DNA of 63,386 nt from Amphibacillus sp. MSJ-3 (lineage in GTDB: Bacteria > Bacillota > Bacilli > Bacillales > Amphibacillaceae): NCBI RefSeq assembly GCF_018919165.1, contig NZ_JAHLQM010000013.1:1-63386 (forward strand), given 5' to 3'. Made by a program: the position numbers and the translations under genes. The notes under the pieces are model-generated. The model saw only the letters and a list, made by a program, of their open reading frames with translations. It was not told where the DNA came from and searched no databases. Shown one piece after another: positions 19,030 to 29,595 of this stretch (position 1 is the stretch's first letter; each line of letters opens with the position of its first letter).

Positions 19030-19286
19030 ATTATTTAACCTCCTTGGTTAGTTACAACTTATTATTACTAGATATCAAAATTTAATAAACATTAATAATC
19101 TCTAAACATTTTACAATACTTTTCGTAATTATAAAAGGATTTTAGTAAATTAACCTTATTTTCCATAACTTTTGATTGCTGTTTTACACTATTACAATGG
19201 CGGAAAAAACATTTACTGTCAAGTTATAATCCTTGATTATCTTTAAATCATACGAACCTAACAACCGTTAAAGGTGAAATTATCAA

Positions 19287-19315
19287 TTGCATTTCTTTAT
19301 TAATTGTGATAAATT
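19287..19315 (+). promoter_or_regulatory. Sigma-A promoter of rpmB
   Basis: -35 TTGCAT (19287-19292), a 17-bp spacer and -10 TAAATT (19310-19315), about 45 bp before the rpmB start. The rest of the 19030-19286 gap is AT-rich and holds no gene. Confidence 0.65.
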
Positions 19316-19358
19316 ATATAAGTATGAAATGAGATAGCTGTATTTGGGAGGGATTAAT

Positions 19359-19547
19359 ATGAGTCGTAAATGTGTTGTTACTGGACGTAAAACGGGTGTA
19401 GGAAATAAACGTTCACACGCCTTAAATGCAAATAAACGTAAATGGAAAGCAAATGTGCAACGCGTGCGTATTTTAGTAGACGGTAAACCAAAACGTGTTT
19501 ATGTTTCAGCGCGTGCTCTGAAATCTGGAAAAGTCGAACGTGTATAA
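19359..19547 (+). CDS. rpmB: 50S ribosomal protein L28
   Basis: 62 residues from the ATG at 19359 ([23 protein letters not shown]), behind GGGAGGG; a start five codons upstream overlaps this site. bL28 lies near the E site of the large subunit. No zinc-binding cysteine pairs are seen beyond Cys5, so this is the zinc-free (C-) type. A single-gene transcript on the plus strand, divergent from yloU, as in B. subtilis. Confidence 0.98.
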   Translation: MSRKCVVTGRKTGVGNKRSHALNANKRKWKANVQRVRILVDGKPKRVYVSARALKSGKVERV

Positions 19548-19561
19548 TTTATATTGTTAGG

Positions 19562-19602
19562 AAAACTCGTATTCACTTTATATAGCGATTACGAGTTTTT
19601 TC
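19562..19602 (+). terminator. Intrinsic terminator of rpmB
   Basis: AAACTCGTA and TACGAGTTTTTTC form a stem with a 20-base loop, 15 bp past the rpmB stop. Confidence 0.8.
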
Positions 19603-19661
19603 GTATGGTTTATCTACAATAATTATTAGTTAAGTGTGACTTGTCCATATTTTTTTAGAAC

Positions 19662-19693
19662 AAAAAGCACCTTATTGTCCAAGGTGCTTTTTG
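19662..19693. terminator. Bidirectional terminator between rpmB and spoVM
   Basis: AAAAAGCACCTT / AAGGTGCTTTTT is a perfect stem with A- and T-runs on both sides. It ends spoVM on the minus strand and backs up the rpmB terminator. Confidence 0.88.
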
Positions 19694-19699
19694 TTTCCC

Positions 19700-19792
19700 T
19701 TATTTTTCCTTCCCATTCCCTTGCCATATACCAATAAAAAAACGTACAATTCCTCCAAGAAATTTTGGGAGTTTTATCGTATAAAAACGCAT
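19700..19792 (-). CDS. spoVM: Stage V sporulation protein SpoVM
   Basis: 30 codons. The translation MRFYTIKLPKFLGGIVRFFI followed by GIWQGNGKEK matches the SpoVM amphipathic peptide (B. subtilis: 26 residues, MKFYTIKLPKFLGGIVRAML...). SpoVM recognises the curvature of the forespore membrane and anchors SpoIVA, the basement layer of the spore coat. The ATG is preceded by AGGAGGGG. It lies between rpmB and thiN as in B. subtilis. The C-terminus has four extra residues. Confidence 0.95.
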   Translation of the reverse strand: MRFYTIKLPKFLGGIVRFFIGIWQGNGKEK

Positions 19793-19845
19793 TTGAACCC
19801 CTCCTAACCATATCTAGCAATACAGTGAACGTCTTACACTAAGGC

Positions 19846-20496
19846 TTAAACATGTTCACTACTCTTTATCACTATTAATATGCCTGAGTCAAAAGAAAAA
19901 TAACCAGATTGATGAGTCAATTGATTAGATAAAGTTAAGGAGTCTCCTCTTCTAATCGTAGCTTCTGTTAAAGGATAATAAAAGTTAACTAAACTTAAAT
20001 TTGTTACTTGCTCACTTAGAGATAGAAAGGAGATTTTTTGATCTAACTTTGTTTGATTTATTTCATACTTGCCTGGAAAATAAACAGTGATCGTATTTTG
20101 CCAATCTACGATTGAAGCACAAATTTGTTTTTTAGCCAATTGCTCAAGAAGGTAGATCGAAGATAATTCATGATCCTTCCTCCCTCCTGTCACCCCAAAT
20201 ATATAGAGTTCGTTTACACCGATTTTTAGAGATTCATTAACAGCTAATTCTAAATCTGTTAAGTCCTTCTCAACCGGATAAATCGAAAATCGTTGCGCGG
20301 AATTCTTGATTTGTTTTAATTCTGTTTCACTAACTGAATCAAAATCACCAATTGCTAAATGAAGTGGCAAATGATTTTCTAGCAAATATAATGAACCCCG
20401 GTCACAGCCAATCCAATAATCAATCAAATGGCCATAATCAGAAAGGTTTGCTAATAGTTGATGGGGACCACCTGCGACAATACCAATTTGTTTCAT
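19846..20496 (-). CDS. thiN: Thiamine diphosphokinase
   Basis: 216 residues. ThiN pyrophosphorylates thiamine to thiamine diphosphate with ATP. Family motifs are visible: IGCDRGSLYLL, IGDFDSVS near 50-57, EKDLTDLELA near 95, and FGVTGGRKDHELS. It follows rpe by eight bp and belongs to the rsgA-rpe-thiN set. Confidence 0.94.
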   Translation of the reverse strand: MKQIGIVAGGPHQLLANLSDYGHLIDYWIGCDRGSLYLLENHLPLHLAIGDFDSVSETELKQIKNSAQRFSIYPVEKDLTDLELAVNESLKIGVNELYIFGVTGGRKDHELSSIYLLEQLAKKQICASIVDWQNTITVYFPGKYEINQTKLDQKISFLSLSEQVTNLSLVNFYYPLTEATIRRGDSLTLSNQLTHQSGYFSFDSGILIVIKSSEHV

Positions 20497-20504
20497 TCAA
20501 CCAC

Positions 20505-21161
20505 CTACTTATTAATTGCAGATCTAATTTCTTGAATGGCTTGAGCCCGATTAGGTTGATTAAAAATCGCACTCCCTGCAACAAATACATCTACTCCTGC
20601 TTTCGCACATAGATTTGCAGTAACTGGATTAATTCCGCCATCAACTTCAAATTCAATATCTAGGTTCATTTCTTTACGCCATCGATCCGCTTGCTTTACC
20701 TTCTCTAATACACTTGGAATAAAAGTCTGACCACCAAATCCCGGATTAACAGTCATAAATAACAGTAAATCAAGTTCAGGAAAAATGGCTTTAGTCACTT
20801 CTATTGGTGTCGCAGGATTAATAACTAGACCTGCTTTTTTCCCATGTTCTTTAATTGTCATAATCGTTCGATGTAAATGTTTGCATGCTTCAACATGAAC
20901 AGAAATAATATCAGCTCCAGCATCAGCAAATGCTGAAATGTATTGATCAGGGTTGTCGATCATTAAGTGAACATCAAGAGGTAAATCTGTTGTTGGGCGA
21001 ATCGCACGCACAACCAAAGGACCAATTGTAATATTTGGAACAAAATGTCCATCCATGACATCAACATGGATATAATCCGCACCAGCCCTTTCGACTTCTT
21101 TAATATCATCACCTAATTTTGAAAAGTCAGCTGATAAAATTGAAGGAGCAATCTTTTTCAT
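20505..21161 (-). CDS. rpe: Ribulose-phosphate 3-epimerase
   Basis: 218 residues, a TIM barrel. It interconverts ribulose-5-phosphate and xylulose-5-phosphate in the pentose phosphate pathway. IAPSILSADFSKLGD at the start, HVDVMDGHFVPNITIGP and the VNPGFGGQ / EVDGGI phosphate- and metal-binding motifs are intact. It starts two bases after rsgA stops. Confidence 0.97.
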   Translation of the reverse strand: MKKIAPSILSADFSKLGDDIKEVERAGADYIHVDVMDGHFVPNITIGPLVVRAIRPTTDLPLDVHLMIDNPDQYISAFADAGADIISVHVEACKHLHRTIMTIKEHGKKAGLVINPATPIEVTKAIFPELDLLLFMTVNPGFGGQTFIPSVLEKVKQADRWRKEMNLDIEFEVDGGINPVTANLCAKAGVDVFVAGSAIFNQPNRAQAIQEIRSAINK

Positions 21162-21163
21162 GA

Positions 21164-22045
21164 TTAGTACCTCGGCTTTCTTGATTTAATTTCTTGATAA
21201 AAATCTAAGTAATGCTGATAACGGTATTCCTTTATTTCTTTGTTTTCTAAGGCATCCTTTACCGCACATTGGGGCTCATTAATATGCATACATCCCCTAA
21301 ATTTACATTGATCTCGATATTGATTGATTTCTCGAAAACAAAAAGGAAGGTGGTTCAATTCGATTTGGTCAAAGTCAAGCGAACTAAATCCTGGTGTATC
21401 AGCAACCATCCCACCTAAAACTTCAATTAACTCAACATGTCTTGTTGTATGTTTGCCACGACCTAGACTACTAGAAATTTCACCTATTTCTAAAGCCAAA
21501 GCAGGATTCAGTAGGTTTAGAAATGAAGACTTCCCCACACCAGATTGACCAGCAATCACAGAAATTTTGTCTTTTAATAAGTCAGTAAATAAAGCCAAAT
21601 TAGGTTCCCATCTATTTGACAATAATTTAACGCGGTAGCCTAATTTTTGATAACTTTTTACATAATCATTGATTATTTCTTGTTCATCTTCTTTTACTAA
21701 ATCCATTTTTGTGATCAAAATAATCGGTTCGATTTGATGAAATTCAACTAATACTAAAAATCGGTCTAGGAGTTTAGTACTAAACTGTGGTTCCTTGGCT
21801 GATACTGTAATTAATGCTTGATCAATATTAGCGACTGGCGGACGAATTAACTCATTTTTACGAGGTAATAGGTCTATCACATACCCATCCGTCAAATTAG
21901 CCGCTTCAAAAATAACCTTATCTCCGACGAGTGGGGTTTGTTTCTTTTTTCGAAAGAGCCCTCTCCCTTTACATTGATACGTTATCCCGTCACTTAATAC
22001 ATAATAAAATCCGCTAAGCGCCTTGATAATTTGACCTTCTGGCAT
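21164..22045 (-). CDS. rsgA: Ribosome small subunit GTPase RsgA (YloQ)
   Basis: 293 residues. A circularly permuted GTPase: an N-terminal OB fold, TKMD before the P-loop, then GQSGVGKSS at 166-174 and DTPGF, and a C-terminal zinc motif (CKFRGCMHINEPQC). RsgA checks late 30S maturation near the decoding centre. It lies directly after prkC; the prpC-prkC-rsgA order is conserved in Bacilli, and PrkC is known to phosphorylate RsgA in B. subtilis. Confidence 0.97.
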   Translation of the reverse strand: MPEGQIIKALSGFYYVLSDGITYQCKGRGLFRKKKQTPLVGDKVIFEAANLTDGYVIDLLPRKNELIRPPVANIDQALITVSAKEPQFSTKLLDRFLVLVEFHQIEPIILITKMDLVKEDEQEIINDYVKSYQKLGYRVKLLSNRWEPNLALFTDLLKDKISVIAGQSGVGKSSFLNLLNPALALEIGEISSSLGRGKHTTRHVELIEVLGGMVADTPGFSSLDFDQIELNHLPFCFREINQYRDQCKFRGCMHINEPQCAVKDALENKEIKEYRYQHYLDFYQEIKSRKPRY

Positions 22046-22048
22046 TAA

Positions 22049-24073
22049 TCAATCTCCTTCCACATCTTCATAAACAATTGTTTTTTGAATAATGACTTGA
22101 TCATCTCGTTCAATTTTATAAGTTGCATCGGTATCAGGGGCAATGACTAAACGAATCTTAAATTCAGTATCTTCACTGATTGAATCTGTTTCGTAAAGGT
22201 CCTTCAAGTCGTGATTCATATCATCAATATAAATTCTAACTTCTTGATTCTTAGGTGTTTGATCTTCCTCATCTGATAGATTTTGATCGCCCGTATATGG
22301 GACAGTAACAGTGAGATTATGTGTAATTGGAGATTGTTCTTCTTCCCCTAACGAAACAACTAAGTTAACAATTGAACCTTTTTCTAGATCTGTTCCCGCT
22401 TGTGGTGAATGTCGAATAATCTTCCCTTCATCTACAGTTGATGAATGTTCCTCCGTTATATTAGCAACCAACCCTTTATCTTCTAGGTACTTCTCAGCTG
22501 CATCAAGGTTCATTCCATCAAGATTCTCTAATTCAATCTCCTCTTCACCAATACTAACATTAAAAATAATGACGGTCTCTGAAGGAATGACTCCACTACC
22601 CGGATCTGGTTGTTGACCGATGATCTGACCTTCTGGTTGATCAGAATGTGAATCCGTTCGTTCTACTGGCAAATATCCTTGCTGTTCTAATATCCGTTTG
22701 ACTTGTTGATAGGACTGTCCAACATAATTTTGTAATTCTACTGGTTCAGGCCCTTGGCTTACATATAACTTGATCACCGTTCCTTCTTTAACTGTCGAAT
22801 TAGGTTTTGGATCTGTTCTTTCGACATACTCTGGTTCAACATCGTCAGAGTAAACCTCTTCCGTTTCGGCCTCTAAGCCAAGTTCTTTTAATATATCAAT
22901 GGCATCGTCTACGTGTTCACCTGTTAAATCCTGTAATTCAATATCATCCGGTTGTAATAAATCTGGTAAAACAAATAAGGCAACGAGACTTGCAATTAAA
23001 AAAGTAAACAAAATGATCGAGAGCCAAATAACAATTTTTTTCTTTTTAGATTTCTTCTTTTTTTGTTTTTTCTTCTTTAAATCATCTGGCTTTAACTTGA
23101 TTAAACGCGTAGATTCATGATCGATTTTATTCTTAACAATTGTTTGATCATTATCTGTATTCTCATCCATTTGTTCATCAGTTAAAATAGGAATTACTTT
23201 TGTCGAATCACCTGGTTCACTTGGTGGTATATAAGCCGGTTCATTGATTCGATCAGGGTCTAAAGCTGTCATAAGGTCCTTCTCAAAATCAGCCGCTGTT
23301 TGATAACGTTCGAATGGATCCTTTGTCGTCGCTTTTAAAACAATATTCTCTAAACTTTGTGGAATCGTTGGATCCTCTTCACGCAACGATGGTGTTTGAG
23401 TTTGTAAATGTTTTAAGGCTATTGAAACAGCTGATTGACCATTAAATGGTATTTCGCCTGTTAACATTTCAAATAAAACAATCCCCAAGGAATAAATATC
23501 AGAGTTTTGATTTGCCACTCCACCTCTAGCTTGTTCAGGGGACAAATAATGAACGGAGCCTAAAATGGAATTTGTTTGCGTTAATGATGTGGCTGTTAGC
23601 GCAAGAGCAATACCAAAATCAGTTACCTTTGCCACCCGATTTGAATCAATCAAAATATTTTGTGGTTTAATATCTCGATGGACAATATGGTTCGTATGCG
23701 CATGCTCTATGGCAGAAGTAATTTGCAACATAATTTCCACACAATCTTCTATCGGAATTGGACCATAGCGCTGGATATACTCTTTTAAGGTTAACCCCTC
23801 AATATATTCCATCACCATATAATAAATATCATCTTCTTCACCAACATCATAAATACTCACAATATTAGGATGAGATAAACTAGTAGCAGATTGGGCTTCA
23901 CGATGAAAACGAGTGATAAATTCTTCATCATTGGAGTATTCAAGGCGCAAAACTTTGATAGCAACATCTCGTTCTAGAATATTATCAAACCCTAGATAGA
24001 CATTAGCCATCCCACCTCCACCAATTCGCCTTTTTACTTGATAACGTTCATTTAATAGACGACCTTCTAACAA
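22049..24073 (-). CDS. prkC: PASTA-domain serine/threonine protein kinase PrkC
   Basis: 674 residues. Kinase domain 11-270 with Lys40, HRD at 132-134 and DFG at 152-154; a lysine-rich juxtamembrane run, one membrane span at about 347-371, then three extracellular PASTA repeats (about 376-575) and a polar C-terminal tail. PASTA repeats sense muropeptides or lipid II; the kinase acts in growth control and spore germination. Seven bases overlap with prpC, the phosphatase that opposes it. Confidence 0.97.
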   Translation of the reverse strand: MLEGRLLNERYQVKRRIGGGGMANVYLGFDNILERDVAIKVLRLEYSNDEEFITRFHREAQSATSLSHPNIVSIYDVGEEDDIYYMVMEYIEGLTLKEYIQRYGPIPIEDCVEIMLQITSAIEHAHTNHIVHRDIKPQNILIDSNRVAKVTDFGIALALTATSLTQTNSILGSVHYLSPEQARGGVANQNSDIYSLGIVLFEMLTGEIPFNGQSAVSIALKHLQTQTPSLREEDPTIPQSLENIVLKATTKDPFERYQTAADFEKDLMTALDPDRINEPAYIPPSEPGDSTKVIPILTDEQMDENTDNDQTIVKNKIDHESTRLIKLKPDDLKKKKQKKKKSKKKKIVIWLSIILFTFLIASLVALFVLPDLLQPDDIELQDLTGEHVDDAIDILKELGLEAETEEVYSDDVEPEYVERTDPKPNSTVKEGTVIKLYVSQGPEPVELQNYVGQSYQQVKRILEQQGYLPVERTDSHSDQPEGQIIGQQPDPGSGVIPSETVIIFNVSIGEEEIELENLDGMNLDAAEKYLEDKGLVANITEEHSSTVDEGKIIRHSPQAGTDLEKGSIVNLVVSLGEEEQSPITHNLTVTVPYTGDQNLSDEEDQTPKNQEVRIYIDDMNHDLKDLYETDSISEDTEFKIRLVIAPDTDATYKIERDDQVIIQKTIVYEDVEGD

Positions 24074-24822
24074 GAGGAATCACCTTCCTCACTCGTTGAA
24101 TATTCTAATAAAGCTAACGTGATATTATCTTCACCACCAAGCTCATTTGCTCTATTAACCAAGTCTTCGGCAATTTCCTGGAGTGGCTTATTTTTGGCTA
24201 ATCGTTCTTTCAACTCCAAATCTGATACTTTATCAGATAAACCATCCGTACATATTAACAAGCGATCTCCTAATCCCCACTTAATTGTAAAAACATCCGG
24301 GTCTATCGACTCATCTGTTCCTAGTGCCTTGATCAGAACATTTTTACGTGGATGAACATCTGCCTCTTTTTTTGATATTTCTCCAGTTCGCACTAATGCA
24401 TTAACAAGTGAATGATCCTCAGTGATTTGTTCTAAATGTTGATTTAATAAGTAACAACGACTATCACCAATATGAGCAATCGTTATTTGGTCATCAAGGA
24501 AAATTGTTGCAATGACAGTAGTCCCCATTCCTTTGCAGTCTGCGTTTTTCTCAGCATACTGATAGACCTTCTGATTTGCTAAATGCATGCGATTAACAAG
24601 CCATTCTTCTGCTTGCTCAATCGTTGTGATCTTTTCGTTTTCTCGCCACTGATCTAAGAAGAAATTCCTGACAATTTTACTTGCAATATCGCCCGCTTTG
24701 TGCCCGCCCATACCATCAGCAATCACACTTAAAGTTTGCCTAGCCTTATTTTTAAATAATCCACCAGCATCTTCATTTTGCTCACGAACTTTTCCTTGAT
24801 CAGTTAAAAAATACTGTTTCAT
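24067..24822 (-). CDS. prpC: PP2C-type protein phosphatase PrpC
   Basis: 251 residues. Metal-binding motifs of PPM phosphatases are present: RxxNEDAGGLF near 13-23, ADGMGGHKAG near 35-45, GDSRCYLL, and GGEDNITLAL near the C-terminus. It removes phosphate from PrkC and its substrates. Its end overlaps the prkC start, so kinase and phosphatase are coupled. Confidence 0.96.
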   Translation of the reverse strand: MKQYFLTDQGKVREQNEDAGGLFKNKARQTLSVIADGMGGHKAGDIASKIVRNFFLDQWRENEKITTIEQAEEWLVNRMHLANQKVYQYAEKNADCKGMGTTVIATIFLDDQITIAHIGDSRCYLLNQHLEQITEDHSLVNALVRTGEISKKEADVHPRKNVLIKALGTDESIDPDVFTIKWGLGDRLLICTDGLSDKVSDLELKERLAKNKPLQEIAEDLVNRANELGGEDNITLALLEYSTSEEGDSSC

Positions 24823-24855
24823 CTAATTTCTCACCTCTTAATATCAAATACCGTC

Positions 24856-26232
24856 TTATTCACGGTTAAATGAATTAATCTCTTGTTTCTTTCTTAAACG
24901 GGTGATAAAGAATCCGTCAGAGTTAAAATCATCAGGAAAGATTTGGACCCCAACTTGTGATACGCCTTGGGAATTGTTTAGAAACTTAGGCAAGTCGGTA
25001 AAAAAATCAGGATCAATTTCAAATGTCTGATGATATGTCATTAAAAACTCACTAATAACTGCTTCATTTTCTGTTGGATCTAGTGTACATGTACTATATA
25101 TAAGTTTACCATCCCTTTTCAGTAATGGCGCAATACTTTCTAGTAATTCATACTGAACCTGCGCTAATGCTTCAACATCAGCTTCTGTTCTTGAGTATTT
25201 AATATCTGGTTTGCCACGAATCACACCAAATCCTGAACAAGGCGCATCAATTAAAATCCGGTCAAAAGTTTCCTGATCATATACATTAGCCAATTGCCGT
25301 CCATCGATTGCTTTTGTTCGTATATTTAACAATCCCAGTTCTTCTGCTTTATTTTGAACAAGATTGACTTTCTTTTGGTGGAGATCATGGGCATGTACAC
25401 GGCCTGTATTCTTCAGTTTTTCCCCTATATGAGTCGCTTTACCACCTGGAGCGCTACAGGCATCTAATACGATTTGGTCAGGATGAATGTCCATCATTTC
25501 TACAACAAGCATAGAGCTTTGATCTTGAATTGAAAAGACTCCTGATTTAAATAATGGATGTGATAAAATACGGCCTTTCATAACAACAATACCTTGCTTG
25601 GAAAATTGGGATGCTTCAACATAATAGCCATCCGCCGTTAATTGTTCCATTAAGTTATCCCTAGACATTTTTAGGGGATTAACACGAATACTAATTGGTT
25701 TTGTGTTCAGGTTTGCCATACAAATAGATTTTGCTTTCACCTCACCAAATGCATCGCTCCACCGTTCAACTAACCAATAGGGATGACTTGTTTCAATTGC
25801 AATACGCTCAATAGGATCTTCAATCTGATCAAAGCTTGGGAAGCCTTGCCGTTGCGCCTCTCTTAATACACCATTTACAAACTTTCCAATCCCTTGATGA
25901 CCTTTCAATTTAGCGATTTCAACCGCTTCATGAATAATTGCATGATCAGGTATTTTATCTAGATAATGCATTTGATAAAATGATAAATATAGTAACCATT
26001 TTACCCACTTTTCTACTTTTTTCTTCGGATTGACAAAATGCTGTAAAAAATAGTCCAATGTGAGCTTTCGTTGCAATGTTCCATAGACGAGCTCAGTGAA
26101 AAGAGCCTGATCCTGTACTGACCAGTCCATCTGTTGGATTGTCTGATCAATGATTAAATGACTAAATGCCCCACTATCACCGACTCTAATTAACACTTCT
26201 AAAGTTTTTGTTCTCACTTCATGCTTATTCAT
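24856..26232 (-). CDS. rsmB: 16S rRNA (cytosine-967-C5)-methyltransferase RsmB
   Basis: 458 residues. An N-terminal NusB-like domain (about 1-140) is followed by the methyltransferase: [13 protein letters not shown] (SAM binding), [16 protein letters not shown] and [12 protein letters not shown] with the two catalytic cysteines. The start overlaps fmt by eight bases. Order priA-fmt-rsmB-prpC-prkC is as in B. subtilis apart from the loss of def. Confidence 0.97.
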   Translation of the reverse strand: MNKHEVRTKTLEVLIRVGDSGAFSHLIIDQTIQQMDWSVQDQALFTELVYGTLQRKLTLDYFLQHFVNPKKKVEKWVKWLLYLSFYQMHYLDKIPDHAIIHEAVEIAKLKGHQGIGKFVNGVLREAQRQGFPSFDQIEDPIERIAIETSHPYWLVERWSDAFGEVKAKSICMANLNTKPISIRVNPLKMSRDNLMEQLTADGYYVEASQFSKQGIVVMKGRILSHPLFKSGVFSIQDQSSMLVVEMMDIHPDQIVLDACSAPGGKATHIGEKLKNTGRVHAHDLHQKKVNLVQNKAEELGLLNIRTKAIDGRQLANVYDQETFDRILIDAPCSGFGVIRGKPDIKYSRTEADVEALAQVQYELLESIAPLLKRDGKLIYSTCTLDPTENEAVISEFLMTYHQTFEIDPDFFTDLPKFLNNSQGVSQVGVQIFPDDFNSDGFFITRLRKKQEINSFNRE

Positions 26233-27172
26233 GATTTAGCCCCAATCTCTGACCAACCTTAAATAGGTCACCACTGCCATTCAAAAAGTCCTTAACTGAC
26301 ATCCGTTTTTTTCCTGAAAGTTGAATATCTAGCACTCTTATTGCACTTTCCTGTCCACAAGCTATGATCAAAGCATCATCAGTTATATCAACAATTTCTC
26401 CAGGGCAGGCAGATTGACTAATACTTGCTATTTCTGCCCACCAAATTTTAAGGTTTTTCCCCCCAATGGATGTACTAGCAACCGGCCATGGGTGTAAGCC
26501 ACGAATTTGATTGTAAATAGCTTCTGCTGAATTTGTCCAATCAATTTTCTCCTGCTCCCTTGTAATGTTTGGAGCATAGGTTGCTTCCATATCATCTTGT
26601 TCTACTGCTTGAATGGATTGGTCAAAAATCCTTGGTAAAGTTTGTTTTAAAAGTTGGGCACCAGCTTCCGACAATTTATCATGAAGAATACCCACATGAT
26701 CTTCATTTTCAATAGGGACGGTAACTTGTGACAAAATTGCACCAGCATCCAATGCCTCTACCATATACATGATCGTAATCCCCGTTTCTTTCTTTCCTTG
26801 CATAATCGCATAATGAATAGGCGCACCCCCCCTAAGCTCAGGCAATAATGAGGCATGGACATTTATACATCCATAAGTAGGTGCATCAAGGAGTTCCTTC
26901 GGTAATATTTGACCAAATGCTGCTGTTACAATTAGATCAGGTTCATATTTCACAATTTCTTGATAGGAATCCCGAATTTTCTCAGGTTGAAATACAGTAA
27001 GATTATGTTTTAAAGCTTCGACTTTTACTGGTGGAGCCGTTAATGTTCGCTTCCTACCTTTTGGACGGTCTGGTTGAGTTACAACTAAAACCACCTCATA
27101 ACCATCTTTAATGATTTGCTGTAAGATAGGAACTGAAAAATCAGGCGTCCCCATAAATACGATTTTTTTCAT
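26225..27172 (-). CDS. fmt: Methionyl-tRNA formyltransferase
   Basis: 315 residues. It formylates initiator Met-tRNA with 10-formyltetrahydrofolate. The catalytic region [21 protein letters not shown] and the start [10 protein letters not shown] are canonical, with the C-terminal OB fold after about 205. It lies 14 bp after priA. The peptide deformylase gene def, normally between priA and fmt, is absent, so the matching deformylase must be elsewhere. Confidence 0.97.
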   Translation of the reverse strand: MKKIVFMGTPDFSVPILQQIIKDGYEVVLVVTQPDRPKGRKRTLTAPPVKVEALKHNLTVFQPEKIRDSYQEIVKYEPDLIVTAAFGQILPKELLDAPTYGCINVHASLLPELRGGAPIHYAIMQGKKETGITIMYMVEALDAGAILSQVTVPIENEDHVGILHDKLSEAGAQLLKQTLPRIFDQSIQAVEQDDMEATYAPNITREQEKIDWTNSAEAIYNQIRGLHPWPVASTSIGGKNLKIWWAEIASISQSACPGEIVDITDDALIIACGQESAIRVLDIQLSGKKRMSVKDFLNGSGDLFKVGQRLGLNHE

Positions 27173-27186
27173 TATAAAACCTCTCT

Positions 27187-29595
27187 CTACATTAACTGAT
27201 TGGGTTGAAGATCAATTTGAATCATTAAGTCCTCTTTACGCATCATTTCCTCATAATAAAGTAATATTCTTGCCAACACATTTCTTTGATTCGGTTCGTA
27301 CTTGTATTTTACCACGCATTGAAAACGATAGCGATTCTTAATCCGTTCGATTGGTGAAGGCGTTGGGCCTAGTATCTTCGCCTCGTTTGATAGGTGCTTT
27401 CTCAATAATTGACTAATCGTTCTCATCACTTCTTGTGCTTTATTTACATTTTGATGAGAAACCGTAATTAATGTTAAATAATAATATGGTGGGTATTGAA
27501 ATGCTTTTCTTAAAGCCATTTCCCGAGCAAAGAAACCCTGATAATCATAGTTCTTTGCATATTCAATACTATAATGCTCCGGTGTATAGGTCTGAATAAT
27601 GACCTTCCCTTCAAGTTCGTGACGACCTGCCCTTCCACTTACTTGAGTTAATAATTGAAATGTCCTTTCAGCAGCCCTGAAATCTGGAAGATTTAATAAA
27701 CTGTCGGCAGCTAAAACACCAACTAAGGTGACATCAGGAAAATCTAACCCTTTAGCAATCATTTGTGTCCCTAATAAAATATCAGCTTGTTTTTGGGCAA
27801 ACTGCTTAAGTAAACGTTCATGTGAACCTTTCCTTCTAGTTGTATCAACATCCATTCGAATGACCCGCGCTTCCGGAATCAACTGATTGATCGCTTCTTC
27901 TATTTTTTGAGTTCCTGTTCCAAAATAGCGAATCGTTTCACTTTCACAACTTGGGCATTTAGTCGGAACAACTTCATGGTAATCACAATAATGACATTTC
28001 AAGTAGTTTTGTTTACGGTGATAAGTTAAAGAAATATCACAATGCGGACATTGAATGACATGACCACAATCACGGCACATCACAAAAGTCGAATAACCAC
28101 GACGATTTAAAAAGAGGACAATTTGTTCCTTTTTAGCTAGACGATCTTCAATCGTTTCCTTTAATTTTCTTGAAAATATTGTCCGATTTCCAGCATGTAG
28201 CTCATCCCGCATATCAATGATATCTACTTCGGGCATCTCACTAAAATTGCTTCGTTCAGGCATTTGTAATAATTGATAAACTCCCTTTTTAGCACGTGCA
28301 AATGTTTCTAATGATGGTGTTGCACTCCCAAGAACAACCGGACAATTATGGTGTTCAGCCCGTTTAATTGCGACATCTTTTACATGATATCTAGGATGAT
28401 CTTCTTGCTTGTAGCTTGCTTCATGTTCTTCGTCAATAATAATTAAACCGAGATTTTCAAAAGGGGCAAAAATAGCGCTTCGCGCACCAACAACAACTTT
28501 AACCTCTTTACGTTGAACTTTTCGCCATTCATCAAATCTTTCACCTTTAGATAGAGCACTGTGCATGACAGCAACATCGGAACCAAATCGCCCTTTAAAA
28601 CGTTTGACCATCTGAGGTGTAAGTGAAATTTCTGGTACTAATACAATTGCTTCTTTATTTGCTCTAATTACATGGGCGATTGCCTGTAAATAGACTTCCG
28701 TTTTTCCACTCCCTGTTACACCATGTAAAACAAAGACTTCATGCATTTGTTTACTGCATGTGTCAATAATTGATTCTAAAGCATTCCTTTGTTGCTCTTT
28801 TAATTCTAACGGTTTCGTCTGTTCAATATTTTCATCATCAAATGGTTGGCGATAAACTTCTTCTTCAAATAAAGTAATGAGCTTTTGGTCAATAAGTGGC
28901 TGAAGTGTTGGTCTCGTCGTTTTCAATTGCGCCAAAAAAGTTTTTAGTGCTATCGGTTTATCCAGGCTAGCCAAATACTCAACAAGGATACGTTGTTTTT
29001 TTGCTCGATTGGATAAGTTTGCTCCGTATTCATCAAGTTGTTCAATTGTTGCACTTCTTTTTAACATCATCTGTTTCTTATAATTATCCTTACGATTAAC
29101 TTGATAAATCATTTCTAAATCACCATCAGCAATACTCTTTTTGATCAGGGTCAGTGGTACATTTAAATCATTTAAATCTTCGACATCAAGATAATCTCTT
29201 CCAGAAAACGCTATTTCTAATTGTTCAGGTAATAAATCGGTTGTCAGTCGGTGGACCTGCTTTTGGTATTCCGCCTTCAACGCCTGTGGTAACATCGCTT
29301 GGAAAGTAGAAATATAGAAGCTCATCGTATAATCAGCAAGCCATTTTCCCAATTGAATTAGTTCTTTCGTTAATATTGGCGAAAAATCCATTAGGCTTTT
29401 GATTGCTTTTAACTGCTTAACATCTGAATGCTCGGCTAATTCTAAGACATAGCCCATGACCGTTCGCGGACCAAATGGGACAATAACACGCATACCAATT
29501 TCGATCGTGCCTACTAGATGAGCTGGTATCAAATAATCATAAACTCTGTTCGTTTGTGATGCCGGGACATCGACAACGACTTTGGCAATGTTCAC
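27187..29595 (-). CDS. priA: Primosomal replication-restart helicase PriA
   Basis: 802 residues. N-terminal DNA-binding domain, SF2 helicase core with Walker [14 protein letters not shown] and [12 protein letters not shown], a zinc-binding insertion with eight cysteines ([13 protein letters not shown], then [17 protein letters not shown]), and a C-terminal domain. PriA reloads DnaB at collapsed forks. The start overlaps coaBC by four bases. Confidence 0.97.
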   Translation of the reverse strand: MNIAKVVVDVPASQTNRVYDYLIPAHLVGTIEIGMRVIVPFGPRTVMGYVLELAEHSDVKQLKAIKSLMDFSPILTKELIQLGKWLADYTMSFYISTFQAMLPQALKAEYQKQVHRLTTDLLPEQLEIAFSGRDYLDVEDLNDLNVPLTLIKKSIADGDLEMIYQVNRKDNYKKQMMLKRSATIEQLDEYGANLSNRAKKQRILVEYLASLDKPIALKTFLAQLKTTRPTLQPLIDQKLITLFEEEVYRQPFDDENIEQTKPLELKEQQRNALESIIDTCSKQMHEVFVLHGVTGSGKTEVYLQAIAHVIRANKEAIVLVPEISLTPQMVKRFKGRFGSDVAVMHSALSKGERFDEWRKVQRKEVKVVVGARSAIFAPFENLGLIIIDEEHEASYKQEDHPRYHVKDVAIKRAEHHNCPVVLGSATPSLETFARAKKGVYQLLQMPERSNFSEMPEVDIIDMRDELHAGNRTIFSRKLKETIEDRLAKKEQIVLFLNRRGYSTFVMCRDCGHVIQCPHCDISLTYHRKQNYLKCHYCDYHEVVPTKCPSCESETIRYFGTGTQKIEEAINQLIPEARVIRMDVDTTRRKGSHERLLKQFAQKQADILLGTQMIAKGLDFPDVTLVGVLAADSLLNLPDFRAAERTFQLLTQVSGRAGRHELEGKVIIQTYTPEHYSIEYAKNYDYQGFFAREMALRKAFQYPPYYYLTLITVSHQNVNKAQEVMRTISQLLRKHLSNEAKILGPTPSPIERIKNRYRFQCVVKYKYEPNQRNVLARILLYYEEMMRKEDLMIQIDLQPNQLM

